Positions 24,700 to 33,241 of a stretch of 38,064 nt of DNA are shown here, one piece after another (position 1 is the stretch's first letter; every line of letters starts with the position of its first letter). Under the pieces are notes generated by a model. It was not told where the DNA came from. It worked only from the letters and a program-made list of their open reading frames with translations, and did not search any database. The stretch comes from Alphaproteobacteria bacterium (GTDB lineage Bacteria > Pseudomonadota > Alphaproteobacteria > Caulobacterales > Hyphomonadaceae): NCBI GenBank assembly GCA_018969425.1, contig JAGWYJ010000032.1:1-38064 (forward strand), read 5' to 3'. The position numbers were made by a program, and so were the translations under genes.

Positions 24700-26460
24700 T
24701 CAGCGCTCAAGGATCATGGGCGAGGTCAGCTGGACGCCCTGAGTCTGGCTTCTTTCCAGATGCTGGAGAAGGGCCTTTGTCCTCGCCTCTCCGAGCACCG
24801 ATGTGATGGTTTCGGCAGCCGGAAGAGCAGCCGACATCTGAGCGGCCGTAAAGGCCTCTCCGAACAATCCGAACGGCGATCCGCGGTGGAAGTCCAGTCG
24901 AATCCGGGCCTTGTCCTCCGGCTTGAGGCCCGCCAGCTCCTTGGCCTTCGCGATGGCGTCGATCAGATCTCCCGTCTCATCGATCAGCCCTAACTTCAGG
25001 GCGTCCTCGCCGGACCAGACGCGTCCGCGGGCGATCGATCGCACGGTCTCTATAGGCAGGTTCCTGCCTTCCGACACCAGGGTCGTGAAACGATCATAGG
25101 TCTCCCCGAGCATGGCTCGGAGTTTCGTCCGCTGCGCGTCCGACAGACGCTCTGCGGAATTGAAGGACGCATAGTCTCCTCCGACGGTGATGGACGCCGG
25201 ATTGACGCCGACCAGTCTAAGTCCGTCCGCGATCGCCACCTTGCCCCCGAAGACGCCGATTGAGCCCGTGATGGTCGATCGCGACGCGACGATGGCGTCG
25301 GCCCCGGCGGCCACATAATAGCCTCCGGAGGCGGCCGCAGATCCCATCGAGACTACGACCTTCTTGCCCTTCTCCTGGAGCCTCTGAACGGCGCGCCAGA
25401 CCTGATCCGACGCCGTCGCCGAGCCTCCGCCCGAGTCCACCCGGAACACGACGGCGTCGACGTCCGGATCATCTTCAAGGGCGATAAGGCTCGCTGCGAC
25501 CGTATCAGAGGCGAACCGGGCCGTGTTCAGCGAAAGCAGATCGGGGGCCCCGCCCGATCCGTTGATGATGTCGCCCTCACCGCCCACGATGGCGATTACG
25601 GCGTCCCCGTCCGAGGCGATTGAGGGGTGATAGTCGTCAATATCCACGAGGTCGCCATCACCGCGCTTCCGAGCTTCGTCTGCAGCGTCTTCCGGCCAGC
25701 CGATCTTGTCGACGAGGCCGAGCGTCAGCGCCTGATCTGCGCCGTAAGGGCTCGCCTCCAGAAGCGACTTCATCTTGTCCGGAGTGATCTTGCGATCGCC
25801 GGCCATATCCGCGACGGAGTGAGTCCAGATGCTGGAAGCGAGCGCGGTCATGGCCTCCTTATGCGGCGCGGAATAGTCTGACTGCTTGTAGACATCGGGC
25901 GCGTTCTTGAACTCGTGGAACTGCTCAATTTCTGCAGTCAGGTTGAACCGCTTGAAGGCGTCGCCGAGAAACAGGGTTTCCATCGCCATGCCAGGCACTT
26001 CGAACGAGGCGCCCGGTTGCATCCAGATTTCGTCAGCCGCTGAGACAGCTCGATAGGCCGAGGGACCTGACACCAGAAATCCCTGCGAGTGGGCCATTAC
26101 GAACTTTCCTGCGCCCTTCAGTCGCAGAAGGGCTTCCCGAAGCTCCTCCGCCCGTGAGGAGCCGATGTCGACTTCGGAGGCTCGAATGAAGACGCCCCGT
26201 ATCTGGGGATCGTCGACAGCGGAGTTCAGCTTGAGCAGCATCTCCACGAACGACATTTCTGGAAACAGCGCCCCGAAATCGCTTGAGATCGGCTGATCGG
26301 GGTACCCTGCGCGGAGGTCGATATGAAGGACATGAGCTCCTGACGCGGTCTGGGGGCCGTCCTTGGGAAGGAAGGAGACGATCAGGACGAGAGGCAGGAT
26401 AATGAAGAAGAGGAGCAGGGCGGCGAGCCCGCCCAGGAAACTCAGGAAGAAAGTCTTCAT
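24700..26460 (-). CDS. sppA: Signal peptide peptidase SppA, 67-kDa type
   Basis: The 586-aa protein is the long, two-domain SppA that degrades leftover signal peptides in the inner membrane, facing the periplasm. A single N-terminal membrane helix (about residues 5-31) is followed by two crotonase-like domains. The catalytic serine is in SMGSAAASGGYYVAAGADAI (Ser378, by alignment with E. coli Ser409). The general-base lysine lies in EQFHEFKNAPDVYKQSDYS (Lys185, matching E. coli Lys209). Length matches the 67-kDa form. The ATG at 26460 begins directly with the membrane helix. It converges on the MBL gene. Confidence 0.93.
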   Translation of the reverse strand: MKTFFLSFLGGLAALLLFFIILPLVLIVSFLPKDGPQTASGAHVLHIDLRAGYPDQPISSDFGALFPEMSFVEMLLKLNSAVDDPQIRGVFIRASEVDIGSSRAEELREALLRLKGAGKFVMAHSQGFLVSGPSAYRAVSAADEIWMQPGASFEVPGMAMETLFLGDAFKRFNLTAEIEQFHEFKNAPDVYKQSDYSAPHKEAMTALASSIWTHSVADMAGDRKITPDKMKSLLEASPYGADQALTLGLVDKIGWPEDAADEARKRGDGDLVDIDDYHPSIASDGDAVIAIVGGEGDIINGSGGAPDLLSLNTARFASDTVAASLIALEDDPDVDAVVFRVDSGGGSATASDQVWRAVQRLQEKGKKVVVSMGSAAASGGYYVAAGADAIVASRSTITGSIGVFGGKVAIADGLRLVGVNPASITVGGDYASFNSAERLSDAQRTKLRAMLGETYDRFTTLVSEGRNLPIETVRSIARGRVWSGEDALKLGLIDETGDLIDAIAKAKELAGLKPEDKARIRLDFHRGSPFGLFGEAFTAAQMSAALPAAETITSVLGEARTKALLQHLERSQTQGVQLTSPMILER

Positions 26461-26629
26461 TCCGCTTCTCCCAACCGTTCAAGGTGGAGACAACGTCTTA
26501 CCGGCAATCGCAAAACATTGAAACCTGTCCGCGTTGACCGGCGTCGGCTGTCTGGATTTTCGGAGGGTCGAGAAAGCCCTCCGTTTGGAGGTCTCCGCCG
26601 GGACCAATCCGTGATCATCAGAAAACGGC

Positions 26630-26706
26630 TGGTCGGAGTAGCTGGATTCGAACCAACGACCTCTTGCTCCCGAAGCAAGCGCTCTACCAGGCTGAGCTAT
26701 ACTCCG
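26630..26706 (-). tRNA. tRNA-Pro (anticodon CGG)
   Basis: The reverse strand folds as a complete 77-nt tRNA. The acceptor stem is CGGAGTA/TACTCCG, the anticodon arm CTTGC-TTCGGGA-GCAAG (anticodon CGG, reading CCG), the T-arm CCAGC with TTCGAAT, and ACCA is encoded at the 3' end. Confidence 0.95.
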
Positions 26707-27114
26707 GCGGAGCGGGGGCTATAGCGACTTTCAGCGTTCGGCGCAATCATCGCTGCCGAGGCTCTTTTGAGGTTGTTTTGACAACGACGGGGCGATGGAT
26801 CCGGCCTCTGCGGCTGGAGCAGGGCGAGGATTGATGATGCGCCCATCTCTGAGACATCCGGGGCGCCCCCCCTATGAAGCTGGCGGGATGGGCGTCGGGA
26901 TAACGCCTGGTCGCGCGGTGAAGATGTGGGACCGTGACAGGACGCCACCTGCGCTGCCGTACGAACGGGTCAGGTGGCCAGGGACTCTATTTGGGCAGGT
27001 TGTTCCCGGCGGCCCAGGAAAGGTTACCGGCCGCGGGTCGGAATCCCTGAATCAAAGCCGTTTTCTGCCTGTTGCGTTCGGAACGCGAATTGCGTAACTG
27101 TCCCGACTTCCTGC
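26707..27114. other. 408-bp region between two tRNA genes, with hairpins
   Basis: No convincing gene is present. An open frame at 26795-27097 (+) has no recognisable family and no good start signal. The centre holds a nested hairpin: GCCACCTG (26944-26951) with CAGGTGGC (26971-26978), enclosing CCGT/ACGG around a 4-nt loop. A second short stem lies at 26992-27016. A small RNA is possible, but I see no motif of SRP, 6S, RNase P or tmRNA. Confidence 0.35.
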
Positions 27115-27189
27115 TGGGGCGTAGCCAAGTGGTAAGGCAGCGGTTTTTGGTACCGCCATCCCTAGGTTCGAATCCTAGCGCCCCAGCCA
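27115..27189 (+). tRNA. tRNA-Gln (anticodon TTG)
   Basis: A complete 75-nt cloverleaf: acceptor stem TGGGGCG/CGCCCCA, D-arm GCCAAGTGGTAAGGC, anticodon arm GCGGT-TTTTGGT-ACCGC (anticodon TTG), T-arm CTAGG-TTCGAAT-CCTAG and an encoded GCCA end. Confidence 0.95.
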
Positions 27190-27580
27190 GGGACCAGCAT
27201 TTTCCGCCGATGGGTCGTCCGACCCGTCTGCAGTGTCTCCCGTAGACTTGGAAGCTCGGTTAGTCCGGTTCCGTCTCTGTCCTGTCCGCAGCAAGTGACC
27301 TCGATCAGAACCCGGTTCGGGGTAGAGACTGTCGTACCTGTCGCAGCATGGGGGCGTCCTGCGTTCATAGGGCTTCGACAATTCTCCGGGCGATCGCCGG
27401 TCTCGGTGAACTGAGGTCTGGGAAATACGGACGTCTCAAGTCGTTATCGGGTCATGGTCGTCAGAGCCCCGCGAGGAAGTCCTGGCGGACATAACCTCCC
27501 GTCACTAGGGACTCTCTCCCGTCCTCCGCAACGGTGCAGCGGGGTGGGGCGGTCGGGCGAAGAGGCGCAGCGTCCGCGCG
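27190..27580. other. Intergenic region after tRNA-Gln
   Basis: This 391-bp gap lies between the tRNA and the convergent GH3 gene. Open frames on both strands are arginine-rich and look like chance. I see no clear terminator, integrase site or repeat, although such tRNA 3' ends are common integration sites. Confidence 0.4.
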
Positions 27581-29920
27581 CTATCGGCGTGGCGGCTCGG
27601 AGGCGACCCGGGCTGGACCCGTCACCTCGAATACGGTTCCGGTCGTTGTCGCGGAACTGGCTCCGACCCACACGTCAAAGGCGCCCGGGTCAATGACCCA
27701 TGTGCGCTCCGCCGAGTTCCAGTACTTCACGCTGTCTTCGGTCAGCTCGAACGAGACCTCGCGGCTCTCGCCCGGACTAAGCGTGACGCGTTCAAAGCCC
27801 TTCAGCTCCCTCACGGGCCGCGAGGCTCTGCCTGAGCGCTGATGGACATAAAGCTGGACGACCTCATCGCCAGCTCTCTGTCCCGTATTTGTGACGCTGG
27901 CCGATACGATAATCCTGCCTCCTGGAGCCAGCGAGGGCGCATTCAGCTTCGGGGCGGAAATTGAGAAGGTCGTGTAGCTGAGGCCATAACCGAACTCGAA
28001 CAATGGAGACGACGGCTTATCAAGATAGCGCGTGCTCTGGTCGTTTGGACCGTGGGATCGGTTATGCGCATAGAAGATCGGCAGCTGTCCGGCGCTTCGG
28101 GGCCAGGTGACCGGAATCTTGCCCCCGGGACTGACGTCGCCAAACAGCGTTCGGGCTAGGGCGGTTCCGCCTCGCGTTCCGGGATGCCAGGCTTCGAGAA
28201 TGGCAGGCGCCCGATCAATGATTCCGCTCAGGTCCAGAGGGCGGCCATTGATCAAAACCACCACAAGGGGCTTCCCGGTCTTCTGGGCTGCGTCGAACAG
28301 GCGAAGCTGACCTTCTGATAGGGCGAGGTCGGAGCGCGAGGCCCGCTCGCCGCTCATTTCCGCTGTCTCCCCAAGCGCCAGAATGATGAGGTCAGAGCTA
28401 TTGGCGAGATCAAGGGCCTTGGAAAACTCGGCGGCGGACTGGTCGTCTGTCCACGCTTTCGGAGGACCGCCCGTAAAGGCGTCGAAGGGGGACGGGAATG
28501 TTCGTCTCAGCTGAATGCCGGGCGCTGTTTCGACAACGGCGCCTGCTCCCAGCCGATCCCGTACGCCCTGAAACAGGCTGACAGTCCTGGCAGGGTCGTC
28601 ATTGAAGACCCATGGGCCCAGCGTATCGTCGAGGGAGTTCGCAAGGGGACCTATGATCGCCACGCGTTTGTAATCTGTGTCCCTCAGCGGAAGAACGCCG
28701 TCATTCTTGAGCAGCACAAACGACTTCTCAGCTGAGATTTGCGCAAGGTTCAGATGGGACTCGTCGGTCAGCACGCGCTGCGCCCGCTCTTCATCCACAT
28801 ACGGCGTCTCGAACAATCCCATTTTCAGTTTGGCGAGCAATACGCGTCGCACGGCCTGATCCAGGACCGATTCCGCCAGTCGACCCTCGCGAACGGCCGC
28901 AGGCAGCGACGCGAAGTGCGCAGCCCCCAGGCCCATCGACATATCGTTGCCAGCCGTCAGGGCGCGTTGAGCTGCGTCGGGCAGATCTCGGGCAAAATGC
29001 TGCGTGACCAGATTGGCGACACCGTTGGCGTCTGAGACAACCCATCCTTTGAAACCGAGTTCATGCCGGAGGATGTCTGTCAGCAAGCCGCGATTTGCGG
29101 CGGCCGGTATGTCATTCAGATCCATATAGGCCGACATGATATTGCCGGCGCCGGCTCTGACAGCCGCTTCAAAGGGCGGCAGGTAGACATTGTAGATATC
29201 CGAATCCGAGATTTGCACGCTTTCATAGTCGCGACCGCCAGGCGCGGCCCCATATCCCATGAAGTGCTTCGGACCGGATATGATGTGATCTGGAGCCCCC
29301 AGCCTCTCCCCCTGGAAGCCGATGACCTGCGCACGGGCGAGGGCGGAGGCCAGAAAGGGGTCTTCCCCGGGACCTTCGACCATCCTGCCCCATCGCGCAT
29401 CGCGGGCGACATCGAGCATGGGAGCGAAAGTCCAGTGTATGCCGACGCTGCGCGCCTCCCTTGCGGCCACGGCCTGCGCAAGTTCTACGATGGCGGGATC
29501 GAATGAGGCCGACTGGCCGAGCGATGTGGGGAAAATCGTTCTGAAGCCGTGCATGACGTCGAAGCCGACAAGGAGAGGTATCTTCGTACGGCTGTCTTCG
29601 ACTGCGATCTTCTGTAGCCTGTTCAGGATCTTCGGATCGCTGACAAACAGAATGGCGCCGACCTCGCCACTTCGGATCTGCTTTTCGATGGCAGCTGTGG
29701 ACCCCAGGACGAACTGCTGATTGAGTTGGCCGGCCTTCTCCTCAAGCGTCATGCGCGAGATTATCTTATCAGCGCGTTTTACAAGATCCTCTTCAGCGTT
29801 TGTCCGAGGCCTCTGAAAAACGGAACCGGAAACCGCCTCTCCGCTTGACTGGCAGGACGACAGGCTCACGGCGGCCAGCGCAAGGGCGCATGACGCTAGC
29901 ATTTTGAACATTGGGCGCAC
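27581..29920 (-). CDS. Glycoside hydrolase family 3 beta-glucosidase-type lipoprotein
   Basis: The 779-aa enzyme has the full three-domain GH3 layout. The N-terminal barrel contains the KHF motif (residues 218-220) and the nucleophile Asp297 in GWVVSDANG. The middle domain contains LALGETAEMSGERASRSDLA, typical of BglX-type beta-glucosidases. The C-terminal domain is fibronectin III-like (FEFGYGLSYTTFSIS). The start is probably GTG 29920, because AGGAG lies exactly 6 nt upstream; ATG 29911 and 29902 are too far from it or leave a shorter signal. Lipobox LSSC (Cys23) predicts a periplasmic lipoprotein. It probably removes glucose or related sugars from oligosaccharides. Confidence 0.93.
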   Translation of the reverse strand: MRPMFKMLASCALALAAVSLSSCQSSGEAVSGSVFQRPRTNAEEDLVKRADKIISRMTLEEKAGQLNQQFVLGSTAAIEKQIRSGEVGAILFVSDPKILNRLQKIAVEDSRTKIPLLVGFDVMHGFRTIFPTSLGQSASFDPAIVELAQAVAAREARSVGIHWTFAPMLDVARDARWGRMVEGPGEDPFLASALARAQVIGFQGERLGAPDHIISGPKHFMGYGAAPGGRDYESVQISDSDIYNVYLPPFEAAVRAGAGNIMSAYMDLNDIPAAANRGLLTDILRHELGFKGWVVSDANGVANLVTQHFARDLPDAAQRALTAGNDMSMGLGAAHFASLPAAVREGRLAESVLDQAVRRVLLAKLKMGLFETPYVDEERAQRVLTDESHLNLAQISAEKSFVLLKNDGVLPLRDTDYKRVAIIGPLANSLDDTLGPWVFNDDPARTVSLFQGVRDRLGAGAVVETAPGIQLRRTFPSPFDAFTGGPPKAWTDDQSAAEFSKALDLANSSDLIILALGETAEMSGERASRSDLALSEGQLRLFDAAQKTGKPLVVVLINGRPLDLSGIIDRAPAILEAWHPGTRGGTALARTLFGDVSPGGKIPVTWPRSAGQLPIFYAHNRSHGPNDQSTRYLDKPSSPLFEFGYGLSYTTFSISAPKLNAPSLAPGGRIIVSASVTNTGQRAGDEVVQLYVHQRSGRASRPVRELKGFERVTLSPGESREVSFELTEDSVKYWNSAERTWVIDPGAFDVWVGASSATTTGTVFEVTGPARVASEPPRR

Positions 29921-29939
29921 CGGTTTCTCCTGTCGATTG

Positions 29940-29976
29940 CTCAAGTCAGACGCTTCAGGATGACTTGAGGCGTCTG
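29940..29976. promoter_or_regulatory. Mutually exclusive hairpins just upstream of the GH3 ribosome binding site
   Basis: CTCAAGTCA (29940-29948) pairs perfectly with TGACTTGAG (29961-29969). CAGACGC (29947-29953) pairs with GCGTCTG (29970-29976), with three more pairs beyond one mismatch. The two stems share bases, so only one can form. They end 9 bp before the AGGAG at 29927-29931. This could be an RNA switch or, as DNA, a dyad operator. Confidence 0.45.
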
Positions 29977-30307
29977 TTCGCCAGCGCCTGAATGTCGGCG
30001 ACGATGATCCAGCCGTCCAATTGCCTGAACTCTGGGGTCTGATGATAGCCGCTGGAGCGGATGACGCCAATTGTCAGGGCCTCCGTCTTCGCCAGAGCAG
30101 ACGTCTGTCGAACCGGAGACGCGACGTCCGGTGGAGGCCGCTTGACCTCGCCCCGGGTATGGTCTGGACATTTCGCCGGGGTTGAGCCTCCGAGCTGCGC
30201 TCCCCCTTTGGCTGCTGACGAACCCTTTCGTGACGGGCGACCAGGCCCGCACGCATGAAGGCTCCCAGATCTCCTCAGGGGCTCAGAAGCACGACGAAAA
30301 ATCAGCG
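29977..30307. other. Intergenic region upstream of the GH3 gene
   Basis: About 330 bp between the GH3 leader and the stop of the next reverse gene. I found no family-like open frame and no clear terminator. It presumably carries the GH3 promoter, but no good pair of boxes stands out. Confidence 0.35.
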
Positions 30308-31309
30308 TTATGGCGCTGCGACGGTTTTACGAAGCAGAACCACATTGTCGATCTTGATGTTTCGCGACCAGAGAAATTTCGCAGCACCGAACTCGTCTTC
30401 AAGTTCAGTGTACGCCGCTTTTGGTCCGAACTGCTTACGGGTGTAAACTGTTGCTGAAGGCCAGTTTCTGTCATTGAAGCCTGGCGTGGCCCAGTCTTCG
30501 GGCTCGGCGAAATGGACCGCCTTGCAGGCGTTGACATTCCGGCTGTTTGCGCAGGCAGGTTTGATAGGACATGCGCTGGAATCGCGTTCCCCGGCTGGTC
30601 CGAATTTCAGGCAGGCGGTGCTGTCGAGCGGAGCCAGGTAGAACGCCTCCGCCTTCCAGCTTTCATCGGTTCGCGTTCCGTCGCTGAAGGAGGCGACGAC
30701 GCCTCCGTCGCCCACATTGTATCGAGCGTACTCCATGCCGACGCCGAGATGTTCCTCCCAGTCCACGGCTCGCAGACCGATCGTCATCGGATAGGTGGCC
30801 TTGAACCGGCATGCCGTCGAGTTGAAGGGCGTGAAGGCGATCGGGTCGCGACAGACGAAGGCGCCGTTCACATAGAGTTCAAAGTAATTGTCTGCATGAA
30901 TAAGAGCGGTCACTTCCACACCGTCAGGATTTACGACAACCGTCTCAAGCTGGGCGACATAGTCGGGGTTGATCCCTTTGCCTGTGCAGTCGTTGAAAAG
31001 ATCGACCCCCGTATCTCCCTGATGCGTGGCGGCCGGCGCCGACCAACGGCCGCCATCCTCATCCGTGACCGTCCCGATGCGCGCCTCTGCAAACTGCGTC
31101 GATGAAGAAGCGCACCTTGTCGGGGATCCGGCGTTCACACCGGCAGTCGTCGGGCCAATAGAAGCGTGACCGCCCATGGCGGAGAGCGCTTGCCGCGATG
31201 ACGGATCCTCGTTTATCGGGAAAGACGCCTGCGCCATGACCTTGTCGCAGCCAGTACTGAACGCGCACGTGAAAATGACAGCCGTCGCCAGAGTTCCAAA
31301 CGTCTTCAA
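30308..31309 (-). CDS. Cysteine-rich secreted protein of unknown function
   Basis: I chose TTG 31309 because AGGAGA stands 8 nt before it and the product then begins with a good signal sequence (MKTFGTLATAVIFTCAFSTG, then C). The cysteine after STG could be lipidated, though the lipobox is poor. The mature part has at least eight cysteines, pointing to disulfides and a periplasmic or surface location. A central beta-sandwich-like stretch (HADNYFELYVNGAFVCRDP, then FTPFNSTACRFKATYPM) looks like a carbohydrate- or ligand-binding domain. I do not recognise the family with certainty. It lies upstream of the GH3 gene, same strand, but 387 bp away. Confidence 0.65.
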   Translation of the reverse strand: MKTFGTLATAVIFTCAFSTGCDKVMAQASFPINEDPSSRQALSAMGGHASIGPTTAGVNAGSPTRCASSSTQFAEARIGTVTDEDGGRWSAPAATHQGDTGVDLFNDCTGKGINPDYVAQLETVVVNPDGVEVTALIHADNYFELYVNGAFVCRDPIAFTPFNSTACRFKATYPMTIGLRAVDWEEHLGVGMEYARYNVGDGGVVASFSDGTRTDESWKAEAFYLAPLDSTACLKFGPAGERDSSACPIKPACANSRNVNACKAVHFAEPEDWATPGFNDRNWPSATVYTRKQFGPKAAYTELEDEFGAAKFLWSRNIKIDNVVLLRKTVAAP

Positions 31310-31533
31310 GTTTAAGTCTCCTGATGGGGCGACCGCGTCCGGAGGAGCGGTTACGGTAAGCTGCAAGATATCCGGGTGATGACGATGTCCTCTACGAGGG
31401 CAGGCGGATCAGGATCCGGAGGGTATGAGAGTGGGGCTTGGTTCGGGAGGCGGTCCTCGTCTCCTGAGAAGACCGGCGGCTGGGATGGGTGTGAGGATGT
31501 GCGCATCCTCAGCGATGAGTCAGCAGCGCTGAG

Positions 31534-32367
31534 TTACTTCTCTACTCCGGCTCGAATGTAAAAACAGTCCCTCTGCGATACCTCAACATCGCATGGAAAG
31601 TCGACGATCTGCGTACCCTTTGGCTGCCTTCTAAGCGTTATCGGCATAATCATCGGGCGTTTGAGATAAAGCGGATCGGTTATCTCAACTACGCCTCTGA
31701 TCGTGTCATGATCGATCATTCGGTAGGTCTCGCGAACGGTACGCTGATCGCTGCCGGGAGCGTTTCGACCGAGTCCGGCCCATTGGGCATTTAGGTGGGT
31801 GGTGTCGATAATGAGCGTTGTGCCCTCGAAGCGCGCGATGGCGTGACCTAGAACCGTGTGGGGACCCTCCGGGCTCGCCGTCGGAACAAGATACGCGGTC
31901 CGAACTGTCTGCCAGCTTTCGGGGCGGATCGTCAACGTGTCGTCATCGAGGGGCCATTTCTGAAGCTCGGGAATGTGGGCGATCGAAGGTAAGCCCGGCG
32001 TCTGGCAGTTGCTTGCTGGGTTCAGGAGCGGGTCATAGGTTGCGAACTTCGCTTTCCCTGCATCGGTCATCAGATCTCGGGTTCGCATGTCGCCATGATC
32101 AAGTCCCTTGGCCTGGTCTTCCTGGCTCACCTCCATGGGGCCGGAGTGCGGAACGGGCCCGTCCGGAGGGAAGGGGCGACCCGGCCTCTGGGGCGCCAGT
32201 GGCTCCGGAGCCCAAACACCTTCAAAGTCCGAGTGATTGTCAGCAAGCTGGGGGGAGGGATCCGCAAGCGCTCCTGAAGTAAGAGCGAGGCAGGCCAGCC
32301 CGACAGTCAGGTAATGTCTCCGCCGGATGGTCTGCTTGCCTCTCAAGCCGGATGCTTGTGTGACCAA
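31534..32367 (-). CDS. Secreted protein of unknown function
   Basis: The product (up to 277 aa) has a signal peptide (HYLTVGLACLALTSGALA) preceded by a basic stretch. The mature part resembles a widespread alphaproteobacterial secreted family with NCQTPGLPSI, LGHAIARFEGTTLIIDTTHL and ETYRMIDHDTIRGVVEITDP blocks; its function is not known to me. The start is uncertain: TTG 32367 has no ribosome binding site, and another TTG eight codons in would also keep the signal peptide. It reads in the same direction as the cysteine-rich gene, 224 bp away. Confidence 0.6.
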   Translation of the reverse strand: MVTQASGLRGKQTIRRRHYLTVGLACLALTSGALADPSPQLADNHSDFEGVWAPEPLAPQRPGRPFPPDGPVPHSGPMEVSQEDQAKGLDHGDMRTRDLMTDAGKAKFATYDPLLNPASNCQTPGLPSIAHIPELQKWPLDDDTLTIRPESWQTVRTAYLVPTASPEGPHTVLGHAIARFEGTTLIIDTTHLNAQWAGLGRNAPGSDQRTVRETYRMIDHDTIRGVVEITDPLYLKRPMIMPITLRRQPKGTQIVDFPCDVEVSQRDCFYIRAGVEK

Positions 32368-32736
32368 CAGACACTAAACCTGTAACCCGCCTATGCCTGC
32401 TTTGCCGCAATATGTCGCAAATTGTCGACAGGAATGATTCAGGCGAAAACCGGGAATTCGCGGGGGGGCAGGCTTCGGAGGTCGATGAATCCGTCGGAAA
32501 GCCCTGAGGCGGTAATTCTCAGAGACCTGATACCTGCGCCCCGTTTCAGGCAGAGGGCATTTTCGGACAGAAGTCTGAACCGTCTTTATCCCGAGGATGT
32601 TGGACGTCGATCGCTCACGGCGCGCTTAAGGGCTTCATGGCTTGCGAAGACGATCCCGGGAGGGACATAAGACGGATCACGGCGGCGCGCCGATCTCCGG
32701 ACGCCTTGACTGAGCCCAGAAGTAAGGGAGAGGCGG
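32368..32736. other. Intergenic region before the VOC protein gene
   Basis: About 370 bp between divergent genes. The only candidate gene is the small frame at 32485-32670. The segment 32401-32421 is locally AT-rich (CAATATGTCGCAAATTGTCG), a plausible promoter area. No repeats or terminators were seen. Confidence 0.4.
32485..32670 (+). CDS. Possible small protein, unknown
   Basis: A 61-aa frame starts at ATG 32485 with GGAGG only 3 nt upstream. The product begins MNPSESPEAVILRDLIPAPR, is basic and has no signal peptide or membrane helix. I recognise no family, and a chance frame cannot be excluded. Confidence 0.3.
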   Translation: MNPSESPEAVILRDLIPAPRFRQRAFSDRSLNRLYPEDVGRRSLTARLRASWLAKTIPGGT

Positions 32737-33120
32737 GTGAGGAGAACCTGGCCCATCATTGCGGTCTCCAGCGTGTCCGAGAGCCTTGCATGGTATCAGG
32801 CTCTGTTCGGTCAGCCTCTGGCCGCTCCGGCTCATGATCATTTCGGGATGATCAGGGATGAGGATGAAACTGTCCTGCTGTGCCTCCACGCGTGGGGGGA
32901 GCATGACCATTCGTCGTTATTCTCTCCTGAACGAGGCAGGCCTGGTAATGGATTGATCCTGTTCTTTCGGGTGCCCGATTATGATGAAGTCCTGACGCGC
33001 GCTCTCAGTCTTGTAAACGTTCTGGAAGCTGAAACGCAGGTCAATCCGGGCACAGGGACCAGAGAATTCGCCATCCGGGATCCGGATGGATATTCGGTCA
33101 TGATCAGTTCTCTGACCTGA
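32737..33120 (+). CDS. VOC-superfamily (glyoxalase/bleomycin-resistance) protein
   Basis: The 127-aa protein has a single VOC fold: VSSVSESLAWYQALFGQPL at the start, HFGMIRDEDETVLLCLH in the middle and the ending TREFAIRDPDGYSVMISSL, where the Glu/Asp region binds metal in many members. Single-domain VOC proteins include isomerases, dioxygenases and binding proteins for antibiotics, so the function is open. The start is GTG 32737, with GGGAG 6 nt upstream. A strong hairpin follows the stop. Confidence 0.85.
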   Translation: MRRTWPIIAVSSVSESLAWYQALFGQPLAAPAHDHFGMIRDEDETVLLCLHAWGEHDHSSLFSPERGRPGNGLILFFRVPDYDEVLTRALSLVNVLEAETQVNPGTGTREFAIRDPDGYSVMISSLT

Positions 33121-33139
33121 AGCTCGTAAGCCTGATATC

Positions 33140-33176
33140 CTGAGCGACACGGCGGCGAATGCCGTCGGTCGCTCAG
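33140..33176. terminator. Long two-part hairpin between convergent VOC and cyclase-family genes
   Basis: CTGAGCGAC (33140-33148) pairs perfectly with GTCGCTCAG (33168-33176). Inside, ACGGC (33149-33153) pairs with GCCGT (33161-33165) around a 7-nt loop. It lies 20 bp after the VOC stop and is followed by a mixed T-rich stretch (CTGTTCTTAC), so it is a good terminator candidate. Confidence 0.65.
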
Positions 33177-33241
33177 CTGTTCTTACTCCGTACCTTTTGC
33201 TTCCGCTGCTGCGTCCGTCCGATCCGCTCGGCGGCGGTCAC

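Noticed and set aside
26795-27097. Possible 100-aa protein between the tRNA genes
   Set aside because: No ribosome binding site at its start, no recognisable family, and the region has hairpins better read as non-coding.
27190-27300. Integration site of a mobile element at the tRNA-Gln 3' end
   Set aside because: No repeat of the tRNA 3' end and no integrase gene is visible nearby.
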